A stretch of DNA of 6,598 nt, from assembly GCA_009785875.1 (NCBI GenBank), contig WQUF01000122.1:1-6598 (forward strand), read 5' to 3'. The stretch's first letter is position 1; every line of letters begins with the position of its first letter. Both the position numbers and the translations under genes were made by a program. The notes under the pieces are model-generated. The model saw only the letters and a list, made by a program, of their open reading frames with translations. It did no database searches and was not told where the DNA came from. This document shows, piece by piece, positions 1 to 6,275 of this stretch. Source of the DNA: Oscillospiraceae bacterium. Its GTDB lineage: Bacteria; Bacillota; Clostridia; Clostridiales; Clostridiaceae.

Positions 1-44
1 CCACATAGATATTTAGCTGATCTAAAGTTATATTTTATAAAGTT

Positions 45-88
45 CAAAATGGCTATTTATACGCCTCAGCGTATAAATAGCCATTTTG
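45..88 (-). terminator. Hairpin terminator at the 3' end of hpf
   Basis: Positions 45-63 and 70-88 are perfect 19-nt inverted arms. A C64-G69 pair extends the stem to 20 bp around a CTCA tetraloop. The hairpin starts 15 bp past the hpf stop codon. Read leftward, the stem ends in ATTTTG and is followed by AACTTTAT, so the U-tract is interrupted rather than clean. Read rightward there is no T-run at all, so termination of the leftward transcript is the better reading. Stem length and position make the call likely. A processing or stability structure is the alternative. Bases 1-44 beyond it show no gene. Confidence 0.7.
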
Positions 89-102
89 CGCCAGCCCCTT
101 GA

Positions 103-639
103 TTATTCATATTCAGGTTCAATTAAACCATAATTTCCATCTTTTCTTTTATAAACCACATTTACATCTTCAGAGCTGTCGTCTATATACACAAAAAAAT
201 TATGACCCACTAATTCCATTTGGAGTATCGCCTCTTCGGCACTCATAGGTTTTAAAGGAAAGCGCTTAGATTTTACAATTCTGCGTTCTTCTTCTTCAGG
301 ATTAGAATTGCCGTTATTTTCTAAAAATTGAAATTTTAACCCTTCACCTTGATGCCTTCTTTGCAATTTTGTTTTTTGTTTTCTAACTTGTCTTTCTAAT
401 TTATCCACAACCAGATCTATTGTCTTATACATATCATTTGATGAATCCTCAGCTCTTAGTACTATGCCATTAAACGGGATCATGATTTCTACGATATGAT
501 TGTTCTTTTGAATAGTTAGCGTAACCTGAGCATCAACATCTTGCGAGAAAAACTTGTCAAATTTATTTAGCTTCTTCTCAATAGTGCCTCTTAACCCCTC
601 TGTAACTTCAATGTTACGACCATTAATGTTGATTTTCAT
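103..639 (-). CDS. hpf: Ribosome hibernation promoting factor, long form (HPF)
   Basis: This 178-residue protein has the two-part layout of long HPF, which joins two 70S ribosomes into inactive 100S dimers during slow growth. Residues 1-100 are the S30AE/YfiA-type ribosome-binding domain: it opens MKININGRNIEVTEG and ends in a basic helix (KLERQVRKQKTKLQRRH, about 80-96). A short acidic linker follows (about 107-118, with NPEEEE). Residues 119-178 are the C-terminal dimerisation domain, with the family signature RIVKSKRFPLKPMSAEEAILQ and VGHNFFVY. The length is normal for the family. The ATG at 639 has a strong GAGAGGAG Shine-Dalgarno at 649-656, 9 nt away. It follows comFC after 126 bp but has its own promoter (699-727), and the hairpin at 45-88 ends its transcript. 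The gene looks intact. I am very sure of the family. Confidence 0.97.
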   Translation of the reverse strand: MKININGRNIEVTEGLRGTIEKKLNKFDKFFSQDVDAQVTLTIQKNNHIVEIMIPFNGIVLRAEDSSNDMYKTIDLVVDKLERQVRKQKTKLQRRHQGEGLKFQFLENNGNSNPEEEERRIVKSKRFPLKPMSAEEAILQMELVGHNFFVYIDDSSEDVNVVYKRKDGNYGLIEPEYE

Positions 640-674
640 ATAAATTAGCTCCTCTCAAAATTATATTTTTTAGT

Positions 675-728
675 CTTGTAAAATATTTATTTACATATAT
701 TCTAACCCTTTGGAATTTATTTTACAAG
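675..728. repeat. 11-bp inverted repeat bracketing the hpf promoter
   Basis: CTTGTAAAATA at 675-685 and its exact reverse complement TATTTTACAAG at 718-728 are separated by 32 bp. The symmetry centre (701.5) falls on the centre of the proposed -10 hexamer (699-704). The outer arm contains the -35 and the inner arm lies about 8-18 bp into the transcript. The repeat could be an operator for a dimeric repressor or a structure in the DNA. AT-rich sequence also produces such repeats by chance. Confidence 0.4.
699..727 (-). promoter_or_regulatory. Sigma-A type promoter for hpf
   Basis: On the minus strand the -35 is TTGTAA (722-727, 4 of 6 consensus bases), the spacer is exactly 17 bp (705-721), and the -10 is TAGAAT (699-704, 5 of 6). 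The predicted start near 692 gives a leader of about 50 nt before the hpf ATG. I looked for a sigma-H type -10 (RnnGAAT) and the leading purine is missing. The promoter lets hpf be expressed apart from the comF genes upstream. Confidence 0.65.
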
Positions 729-765
729 TATATTAAGATTTCAATTTTCGCTAAACAAAATCCCC

Positions 766-1446
766 TTATATGGCTTTTTTTGCAAGTGTCAATATGATGA
801 CATCTTCTATACCATTGTTCTTTAACACTTTAGCGCACATATATGAAGTAGCACCAGTGGTTAAAACATCGTCAATTAAGATAACCCGTTTATATTTTAG
901 CAATAATTTCTTTTTTTTAATTCCAATCGCTTTTTCTAAGTTTTGCCACCTTTCATCTTTTGAAAGCCCGATTTGATCTTTTGATTTGTTTGATTTTGTT
1001 AAGATGTCCAATGTTTTAATGCTTGACATCCTTTCAATTTCTTTGCATATGACATATGATTGATTGTAACCTCTCTTAGAAAATGATCTGTATGAACAAG
1101 GAGCAGGCACTAAAAAATCTACTTCTTTAAAAAGATCGATGTATTTTAAATATAATAGCCTTGCTAAAAACCTTCCTGCATCAAAATCGTCTTTGTATTT
1201 TAAATTTATTATGAGCTTTTGCGTTATACCACTAAAATAAGAAAGCGATTGTGCAAAATAATCTTTATTCTCTGTTAAAAAAACTTTTTCATCGCAATAT
1301 TTTATTTCGTTTATGCAATTCTGGCATAAGAAATCTTCTTGCAAAAATGGTTCAAGACAAATGGGACAAATATCTTCAGGTTCATAGATTATATCTAATA
1401 TTTCATTTAAGATCTTTTTTGCATTTGCAAGAAGCCACTGTCCCAA
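766..1446 (-). CDS. comFC: ComFC family amidophosphoribosyltransferase-like protein
   Basis: This 226-residue protein of the ComF/GntX family is needed for natural transformation in competent Firmicutes; the family has a phosphoribosyltransferase fold and its exact reaction is unsettled. An N-terminal zinc ribbon is visible as CPIC (27-30) and CQNC (41-44). Then come the conserved FSGITQKLIINLKYKDD (71-87) and the VPAPCSYRSFSKRGYNQS block (about 113-130). The QIGLSKDERWQNL motif lies at 158-170, and the PRPP-binding loop VILIDDVLTTGAT at 188-200 is intact. The start is TTG at 1446, inside the end of the ComFA-like gene (40-bp overlap). It has an AGGA Shine-Dalgarno at 1451-1454, with only 4 nt of spacing. 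There is no other in-frame ATG, GTG or TTG before the zinc ribbon. The 16 residues before the usual ComFC opening (ILDIIYEPEDICPIC) are a slight extension. Translation is probably coupled to the upstream gene. Confidence 0.93.
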   Translation of the reverse strand: MGQWLLANAKKILNEILDIIYEPEDICPICLEPFLQEDFLCQNCINEIKYCDEKVFLTENKDYFAQSLSYFSGITQKLIINLKYKDDFDAGRFLARLLYLKYIDLFKEVDFLVPAPCSYRSFSKRGYNQSYVICKEIERMSSIKTLDILTKSNKSKDQIGLSKDERWQNLEKAIGIKKKKLLLKYKRVILIDDVLTTGATSYMCAKVLKNNGIEDVIILTLAKKAI

Positions 1447-2396
1447 GCTATCCTGTTTAATTCTCTGGTTAATTTTAATGTTTTTTCCACCTCTTTATTC
1501 TGTGTAGCACCGATTAAAACAATTTCAGATCTTGAATTTTCGTTTTTGACGTTTACTCTTCCACATATATTGATGATTTGCTTATAGTTTATAAGCTTTG
1601 AATCTGCAAATAGCAATATGATATTTTTATTTTCGTAATTGAATATTCTATCATCAAAGTCATTTGTTATAATTATTGCCATTTTAGATGCATTAAACTC
1701 ATCTATGCTAATAAAATTTCTATTATTTTCATCTGTATATAGAACTGATAAATCTGTATTTTTATAATAGTTTTTTAAATACTTTAAAACATCGTACATC
1801 CTATTGTGTCCTGGCGTATATATTATCACATTGCTTCGCTTTCTTATTGACCAATTGATAAAATCATAAGCAAATGTACATATATCTTCTCTTAAGTTTA
1901 CTTTTGTCTGGATAAAAATAGGTTCAACAAAAGCATATGGATATCGTCCTAATGGATATACAATATTTGACTTTGTATCGAATATGCGCTCCACAGAAAG
2001 TGCTATTGCTCTGCTATCATTTTCAAGCAGTTTTAAGATTAAACTTAATATATCATTTTTTTCATATCTTGGGTAACAATGCAAATCATCATAAATGATT
2101 AAATCAAAATAACAATTTATGCTTAAAGCATTTGGAAAATTGACAATATTTATTTTTCTTGTTTCCATTCTATCTGCATAATATATATAATCTTTAAAAT
2201 TCCTGCTCTCTAGTTTTTTTATTATGGAAATCTCCCCGATTTCGTTGGTAATATATAATATCTTTAGATTTTCTTTATTAAATAAATTTAGCAATATATC
2301 TAAGGAAGTATATGGCAGTGATTGTATGTTTAAAAATCTCTCACCGCTTAAATACCAGCGATCTATCATTTTGTAAATATCGATTTTATAGTTCAT
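1407..2396 (-). CDS. Degenerate ComFA-like helicase homologue without Walker motifs
   Basis: This 329-residue protein lies where comFA sits in a comF operon. Its homology shows in the order of degraded superfamily-2 helicase segments. LIIYDDLHCYP (99-109) stands where ComFA has its DEVD box. ALSVERIF (132-139) stands at the TATP motif. NVIIYTPGHNRM (189-200) opens the second RecA-like lobe. IINICGRVNV (274-283) matches ComFA's QIAGRVGR, and LTRELNRIAWDSGFL (309-323) matches the ComFA C-terminus. No GxGKT/S is present: the position before LDILLNLF reads NIQSLPYTS. The DExD and the second arginine of motif VI are also lost, and the four-cysteine zinc finger of true ComFA is absent. The frame is open over the full length, so this is probably an expressed pseudoenzyme, not a pseudogene. 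The ATG at 2396 has an AGAGGTGA Shine-Dalgarno (2406-2413) inside the last codons of recD2. A non-catalytic partner of ComFC is possible, which is inference. Confidence 0.7.
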   Translation of the reverse strand: MNYKIDIYKMIDRWYLSGERFLNIQSLPYTSLDILLNLFNKENLKILYITNEIGEISIIKKLESRNFKDYIYYADRMETRKINIVNFPNALSINCYFDLIIYDDLHCYPRYEKNDILSLILKLLENDSRAIALSVERIFDTKSNIVYPLGRYPYAFVEPIFIQTKVNLREDICTFAYDFINWSIRKRSNVIIYTPGHNRMYDVLKYLKNYYKNTDLSVLYTDENNRNFISIDEFNASKMAIIITNDFDDRIFNYENKNIILLFADSKLINYKQIINICGRVNVKNENSRSEIVLIGATQNKEVEKTLKLTRELNRIAWDSGFLQMQKRS

Positions 2397-2401
2397 TAAG
2401 C

Positions 2402-4636
2402 TTATTCACCTCTAGTAATTTCCCTAATACGCCATTTTAAAAGAGAACATCTTTCAAAAATTTTTGTATTTTTTATCATGAAATTTAGTGCTTTAACAGT
2501 ACCTATCAATACCACAAATTCTTTAGCTCTGGTTATTGCAGTGTATAATAAATTTCTCGTCATAAGCATTGGCGCAAAAATATATATAGGCACTACAACA
2601 ACTGGAAATTCACTTCCCTGGCTTTTATGGACTGTAATCGCATATGCAAGTTCAAGTTCATCTAAGTAAATATACTCATATAATACACGTTTATCTTCAT
2701 CAAATATTATGACTAAAGCTTTAGCTTCATCATCGATATCTTCAATATAACCAATATCCCCATTAAAAATACCAGTGCCAGTATCTTCACCATCGTTTGA
2801 AATCCTTTGCCATTCTATCATATAGTTATTCTTTATCTGCATCACTTTATCTCCAGCCCTAAAAATGGTGTTCCTATATTCCTTCTCTTTCTTAGCAGGG
2901 TCTTTAGGATTTAATATCTTTTGAAGCTCTTCGTTTAAAGAACTCGTGCCTATGATCCCTTTCCTCATGGGAGAAAGCACTTGTATATCTTTTACCATAT
3001 CCCAATTATGGTTAAATTTAGGTAGTCTATTGCTAACTAAATTTACCACTTCATCGCTCAGTGAATTAGGGTTAAAAGAGTTTATAAAATAAAAATCGCT
3101 ATTTTTCTCATTCATTATAGGCATTTTCCCATTGTTTATATTGTGGGCATTCAATACGATATAGCTATATTCCGATTGCCTGAAAATTTCATTTAATCTA
3201 ACAACCTTTAAAATATCGCTGTCGATTAAATCGCTCAGCACATTCCCTGGACCTACAGATGGAAGTTGATCAACATCACCAACCAATATAAGCCTTGTAG
3301 AATGATCTAAAGATTTTAACAAGGAATACATTAGGACTATATCTATCATAGATACTTCATCTACGATTAGTACATCGCACTCTAACTTTTTTTCTTTATT
3401 TTCAAATAAATAATCATTTTTTTCGAAACTTGAAATATCATCATCTATGCTGATTATCTCAAGCATCCTGTGAATTGTTTTAGCTTCTCTTCCTGCTGCA
3501 ATAGACATCCTTTTAGCTGCTCTTCCGGTTGGTGCAGCCATAAAAACCTTATATTTATGTTTTTCAAATGTATGCAAAATGCAGTTTATGATTGTGGTTT
3601 TACCTGTACCTGGTCCGCCCGTAATTATTTCAATAGAATTTTTAAAGCTTGAAAATATTGCATCCTTTTGACTCTGTGAAAAAGATATATGATTTTTATG
3701 TTCAAAATCCTTTACTTCCTTTTCAATATCTATATCAAGGTCTCGAAGTTGATTAGTAGCCATCTCAACAATTTTTCTAGTGACTCCAACTTCACAATAA
3801 TAAAACGGTATTGAGTAAACGCATTTAGTTCCTTCGTAATCTTCAATTTTTATTGTGGTGTCAAAAACTGCTTCATAAATGCCTCTTTCAATGCTATCAT
3901 TTCCAACTAATAAAATTTCTTTACATTGATTTATGAGTAAATCATAAGGCATATATGTATTTCCAAGAGATGAAAACTTATTTATTATGTATTTTATGCC
4001 ACATTTTACCCTGTAAGGTGAATTCATATCTATTCCTAAGCTCTTTGCTATTTTATCTGCAGTTTTAAACCCGATCCCTGAAATATCTTCCGTTAAAACA
4101 TAAGGGTTATTTTTCACAGTTTCAATAGAACCCTCTTTATAATGTTGATAAATCTTCATACATTGATTTGGAGTGATTCCATAAGATTGAAGAAATATCA
4201 TTATATTCTTTATATAAATTTGCGAAAAAAAAGATTCCTTAATCAATTCAATTCTCTTTTTCCCAAGGCCATCAATTTCTGAAAGCCTTTCAGGAGAGCT
4301 TTCTATTACATCTAAAGCATTTTCACCAAATTTTTCAAGTATCTTCTTTGCAGTTATAGGACCTATGCCAGTAATGATACCTGAAGATAAATATTTTTCT
4401 ACAGCTTCCTTAGAACTTGGAATAATTTCTTCATATGATTCTATCTTCAATTGATTCCCAAACGTTTTATGAAGGGTCCACTCACCTTGAGCTTTAATGA
4501 CCTGCCCTTCATCAATATATGGTAAAAAGCCTGTAATTGTTATTACACTCTCATCGCTTTTAATCTTTGCTATTGCATAGCCATTGTCTTCACTTTTAAA
4601 TACAACACTGATAATTTCACCTTGGACTGTCTCCAA
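2402..4636 (-). CDS. recD2: RecD2 family ATP-dependent DNA helicase
   Basis: This superfamily-1B 5'-3' helicase belongs to the RecBC-independent RecD2 type, linked to replication-fork and DNA repair work in Firmicutes. Residue numbers count from the TTG at 4645. An N-terminal beta-rich domain (about 1-75) is followed by helix-hairpin-helix segments at 91-137 (ITGIGPITAKKI, IDGLGKKRI) and 188-205 (ISGIGFKTADKIAKSLGI). The helicase core has Q326 (SFSQSQKDAI), Walker A GGPGTGKT (343-350), APTGRAAKRM (371-380) and Walker B IVDE (427-430). It continues with GDVDQLPSVGPGN (456-468), NEIFRQ (485-490), ITVHKSQGSE (670-679) and LYTAITRAK (700-708). All catalytic motifs are intact and the length is normal. 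The frame extends to a TTG at 4645, but GAGGAG (4646-4651) directly abuts it. The TTG at 4636 lies 9 nt from that site and is preferred, giving 744 residues. It is the first gene of the leftward operon and is followed after 5 bp by the ComFA-like gene. Confidence 0.96.
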   Translation of the reverse strand: METVQGEIISVVFKSEDNGYAIAKIKSDESVITITGFLPYIDEGQVIKAQGEWTLHKTFGNQLKIESYEEIIPSSKEAVEKYLSSGIITGIGPITAKKILEKFGENALDVIESSPERLSEIDGLGKKRIELIKESFFSQIYIKNIMIFLQSYGITPNQCMKIYQHYKEGSIETVKNNPYVLTEDISGIGFKTADKIAKSLGIDMNSPYRVKCGIKYIINKFSSLGNTYMPYDLLINQCKEILLVGNDSIERGIYEAVFDTTIKIEDYEGTKCVYSIPFYYCEVGVTRKIVEMATNQLRDLDIDIEKEVKDFEHKNHISFSQSQKDAIFSSFKNSIEIITGGPGTGKTTIINCILHTFEKHKYKVFMAAPTGRAAKRMSIAAGREAKTIHRMLEIISIDDDISSFEKNDYLFENKEKKLECDVLIVDEVSMIDIVLMYSLLKSLDHSTRLILVGDVDQLPSVGPGNVLSDLIDSDILKVVRLNEIFRQSEYSYIVLNAHNINNGKMPIMNEKNSDFYFINSFNPNSLSDEVVNLVSNRLPKFNHNWDMVKDIQVLSPMRKGIIGTSSLNEELQKILNPKDPAKKEKEYRNTIFRAGDKVMQIKNNYMIEWQRISNDGEDTGTGIFNGDIGYIEDIDDEAKALVIIFDEDKRVLYEYIYLDELELAYAITVHKSQGSEFPVVVVPIYIFAPMLMTRNLLYTAITRAKEFVVLIGTVKALNFMIKNTKIFERCSLLKWRIREITRGE

Positions 4637-4645
4637 AGAATTCAA

Positions 4646-4651
4646 CTCCTC
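4646..4651 (-). promoter_or_regulatory. Shine-Dalgarno that decides the recD2 start
   Basis: GAGGAG on the minus strand touches the upstream TTG (4643-4645) with no spacing, which would not allow normal initiation there. It sits 9 nt from the next in-frame TTG (4634-4636). The recD2 start is therefore placed at 4636. Confidence 0.7.
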
Positions 4652-4667
4652 AAAAGTTTATAATAAA

Positions 4668-4695
4668 ATTATAACATATATTATATTAATGCAAA
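4668..4695 (-). promoter_or_regulatory. Extended -10 promoter for the recD2-comF operon
   Basis: On the minus strand a perfect TATAAT (4668-4673) is preceded by TGT, the extended -10 form. A weak -35, TTTGCA (4690-4695, 4 of 6), lies 16 bp upstream. Predicted transcription starts near 4661, giving a short leader of about 25 nt before the TTG at 4636. A second TATAAT (minus strand, just upstream, within 4679-4686) has no plausible -35. No LexA/DinR-type box (GAAC-N4-GTTC) was found, so SOS control is not supported. Confidence 0.6.
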
Positions 4696-4732
4696 TAGAT
4701 TAGCATTGTGAATGGTATTATTAAAAAAAAAT

Positions 4733-4750
4733 AATTATTTTTGTAACATT
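4733..4750 (+). repeat. Shared upstream box, copy 1 (ParB-like gene)
   Basis: AATTATTTTTGTAACATT here matches 6363-6380 at 17 of 18 positions (one A/C difference). Both copies lie upstream of rightward genes. The GATAA of the presumed -10 region starts 19 bp past the end of this copy (4769) and 20 bp past the end of the other (6400). The box may bind a regulator. The low complexity of the sequence limits confidence. Confidence 0.4.
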
Positions 4751-4776
4751 TCTTATTTTACGGATTAAGATAATAT
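4749..4776 (+). promoter_or_regulatory. Weak candidate promoter for the ParB-like gene
   Basis: No good sigma-A promoter is visible. The best choice by analogy with the promoter at 6379-6407 is TAATAT (4771-4776) as the -10, with a very poor -35 (TTTCTT, 4749-4754) 16 bp upstream. TTGTAA at 4741-4746 looks like a -35, but nothing like a -10 lies 16-18 bp after it. The gene may need an activator at the 4733-4750 box or an alternative sigma factor. Confidence 0.25.
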
Positions 4777-4813
4777 AGAGATAAATAACTGATCTTTATA
4801 TTTGGAGGGAAAT

Positions 4814-5989
4814 ATGAATTATTCAAATTTTGTATCGGATAGCATCACAGAAGAATTCGGAGACGATTTAATGCCTCATTATCAGCTAAAAAACAGCAAT
4901 TATAAAGTAACTGAAGAATATATTTTTTTTGAAGAGGATAGCGAAGGTGAAAAAGAATTTAAAAGAAAAAAGTTAGAAAATCGAGAGAGGAATTTTTCTA
5001 AAGGCGTGGATCTTTTTAAGGATTTTCAGTATTTAGATGTGCATACTTTAGAGGATGACGATACTGGATGGAATTACTTCAATGGACCAAATGTTTTGCA
5101 ATACTTGGATTTAATTTCTTCAATTCAGAATATTGGCTTATTTACACCACTTATCGTGCAAAGAAAGTATAATGGAAAGCATATGATCATTTCAGGGCAT
5201 TCCAGAGCAAAAGCTTTAAGGGATATCTATAAAAACACAAAAAATGAACGCTACCTGTATGCCCCTTGCTTCATAATTGGGGAAGATGTTGAGGAGTATT
5301 TTATTCGTTCTCTCATAATAGACTCAAATATTTCTTATAAAACCATAAGCCGCAAAGCTTACATGCGTGCGATTTTTGAGAGATTCGAGTTGTTACAAAG
5401 GACTAAAAACTATAAAAATGAAATCAATATAGCTCAAACTTTGGCGGATGAGTTTGGAGTTTCAAGGAGTACGATAAACAATTATTTAGCATTAAAAAAG
5501 CTATGCCCTGAAGCTCAAACTTTAGTCTCTACTAAAGAATTGAACCTTACTTCGGCTAAAATTCTCGCAAAATTTAGGCATGAGGATCAGCTCTATATTT
5601 TAGAACACACAAATATTAAAAATATAAATGAAAATTTCAAAGCAAATATATTAACTAAAAATATAGATTTAGAAAAGCTAACTCAAAAGGAGTTAGATGA
5701 TAAGATAGAGACTTTAGAAAGAATAGTTCCAGCAACAACTACTGTAAATGTAAAGGTTGCAAAGGACAGATTGGTAAGATTTTTAAAACTCGTGATAGAT
5801 TTTAAAAAAGTAGAATTAGCAGGATTCTCAAGACTTAAGGATAGAAAATATATCAAAAATACTGTGAATGTATCTTTGAATATAAACCATATGAAATACT
5901 ACGTCTCAAAAGGTTTAATAGATGAAGATTTAATTAAAAGAGCGTGTTCAAGCGACTACTACACCATAACAGTGAATAATGAATATTGA
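4814..5989 (+). CDS. Orphan ParB-like DNA-binding protein
   Basis: This 391-residue protein has a ParB/Srx-type nuclease-like domain followed by a ParB/KorB-type helix-turn-helix. Residues 1-90 are an acidic, unrecognised extension. Residues 95-165 hold the ParB core, with IGLFTPLIVQRKYNGKHMII followed by SGHSRAKAL (127-135), the counterpart of the GERRxRA box that binds CTP in Spo0J/Noc. The helix-turn-helix is INIAQTLADEFGVSRSTINNYLALKK (about 204-229), and DNA-binding ParB homology continues to about 260. Residues 280-391 are not recognised and could dimerise. The frame extends back to a TTG at 4802, but GGAGGGA (4804-4810) is a Shine-Dalgarno 3 nt before the ATG at 4814 (5 nt measured from GGAGG). 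The ATG is therefore the start. There is no parA or parS-like TGTTTCACGTGAAACA in the window, so chromosome partition is unlikely. A transcription regulator or a partition gene from an integrated element is more plausible. It is divergent from recD2, with 177 bp between the starts. Confidence 0.8.
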   Translation: MNYSNFVSDSITEEFGDDLMPHYQLKNSNYKVTEEYIFFEEDSEGEKEFKRKKLENRERNFSKGVDLFKDFQYLDVHTLEDDDTGWNYFNGPNVLQYLDLISSIQNIGLFTPLIVQRKYNGKHMIISGHSRAKALRDIYKNTKNERYLYAPCFIIGEDVEEYFIRSLIIDSNISYKTISRKAYMRAIFERFELLQRTKNYKNEINIAQTLADEFGVSRSTINNYLALKKLCPEAQTLVSTKELNLTSAKILAKFRHEDQLYILEHTNIKNINENFKANILTKNIDLEKLTQKELDDKIETLERIVPATTTVNVKVAKDRLVRFLKLVIDFKKVELAGFSRLKDRKYIKNTVNVSLNINHMKYYVSKGLIDEDLIKRACSSDYYTITVNNEY

Positions 5990-6004
5990 ATATTGTATCA
6001 GTGG

Positions 6005-6055
6005 TAATAGTAGCTGTTATTAAGACCTTAATATATGGATAAAGTCAACTGTTGA
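6005..6055. repeat. Cluster of three short palindromes behind the ParB-like gene
   Basis: Three palindromes lie within 51 bp of each other, starting 16 bp past the stop codon. The first is TAATA-GT-AGCT-GT-TATTA (6005-6022), where the mismatched steps would be G-U wobbles in RNA. The second is TATTAAG-AC-CTTAATA (6018-6033), with perfect 7-bp arms, and it overlaps the first. The third is TCAAC-T-GTTGA (6045-6055). None is followed by a T-run, so they do not look like a terminator. They could be protein-binding sites. Confidence 0.35.
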
Positions 6056-6130
6056 TAAGCCAAATACTGTGCGTAAATCTATGCTTCGACGGCGTTTTTC
6101 GGTAAATTTCTGTGAAAAGATGAGAATCAT
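6020..6130 (-). other. Short open frame in the gap, probably not a gene
   Basis: An ATG at 6130 opens a 36-residue frame (MILIFSQKFTEK..., then RRRSIDLRTVFGLSTVDF) ending in TAA at 6020. The residues look protein-like, but the bases upstream (GCACCTCAA) contain no Shine-Dalgarno. The opposite strand over the same stretch is also open as far as 6131. It is recorded as a possible fragment of an older coding sequence, not as a confident CDS. Confidence 0.15.
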
Positions 6131-6275
6131 TTGAGGTGCAATTTGTTCGGCGAAAATTGGAATTTATTAGGATTTAATTGGAATGTACATAGACTGATGC
6201 AAAAAACATTGGAGAAAATGATGAACGATTTATTTTATGAATAGGAACATGTTTAAGGTGATGGTGTGTAAAAAA

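Noticed and set aside
730..768. Terminator between comFC and hpf
   Set aside because: Only a 5-bp AT stem (ATTTT/AAAAT) with no following T-run is present; read-through into hpf is more likely.
770..976. Rightward open frame of 68 codons opposite comFC
   Set aside because: It lies antisense within the intact comFC frame, has no Shine-Dalgarno and shows no family features; it is a shadow frame.
1251..1460. Rightward open frame of 69 codons opposite the comFC start and the end of the ComFA-like gene
   Set aside because: It is antisense to two supported genes and has no recognisable domain or ribosome-binding site.
2478..2669. Rightward open frame opposite the end of recD2
   Set aside because: It mirrors the conserved motif V and VI region of recD2 and has no independent support.
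3470..3652. Cysteine-rich rightward frame opposite the Walker A region of recD2
   Set aside because: The cysteines arise from the reverse complement of recD2 codons; there is no start signal.
4802..4813. TTG at 4802 as start of the ParB-like gene
   Set aside because: The TTG overlaps the Shine-Dalgarno GGAGGGA itself, which is correctly spaced for the ATG at 4814.
4646..4813. SOS (LexA/DinR) operator for recD2
   Set aside because: No GAAC-N4-GTTC type sequence is present in the divergent region.
6084..6092. TTCGACG as a Spo0A box
   Set aside because: It fits only part of the TTCGACA consensus, has no partner box and lies upstream of no nearby promoter.
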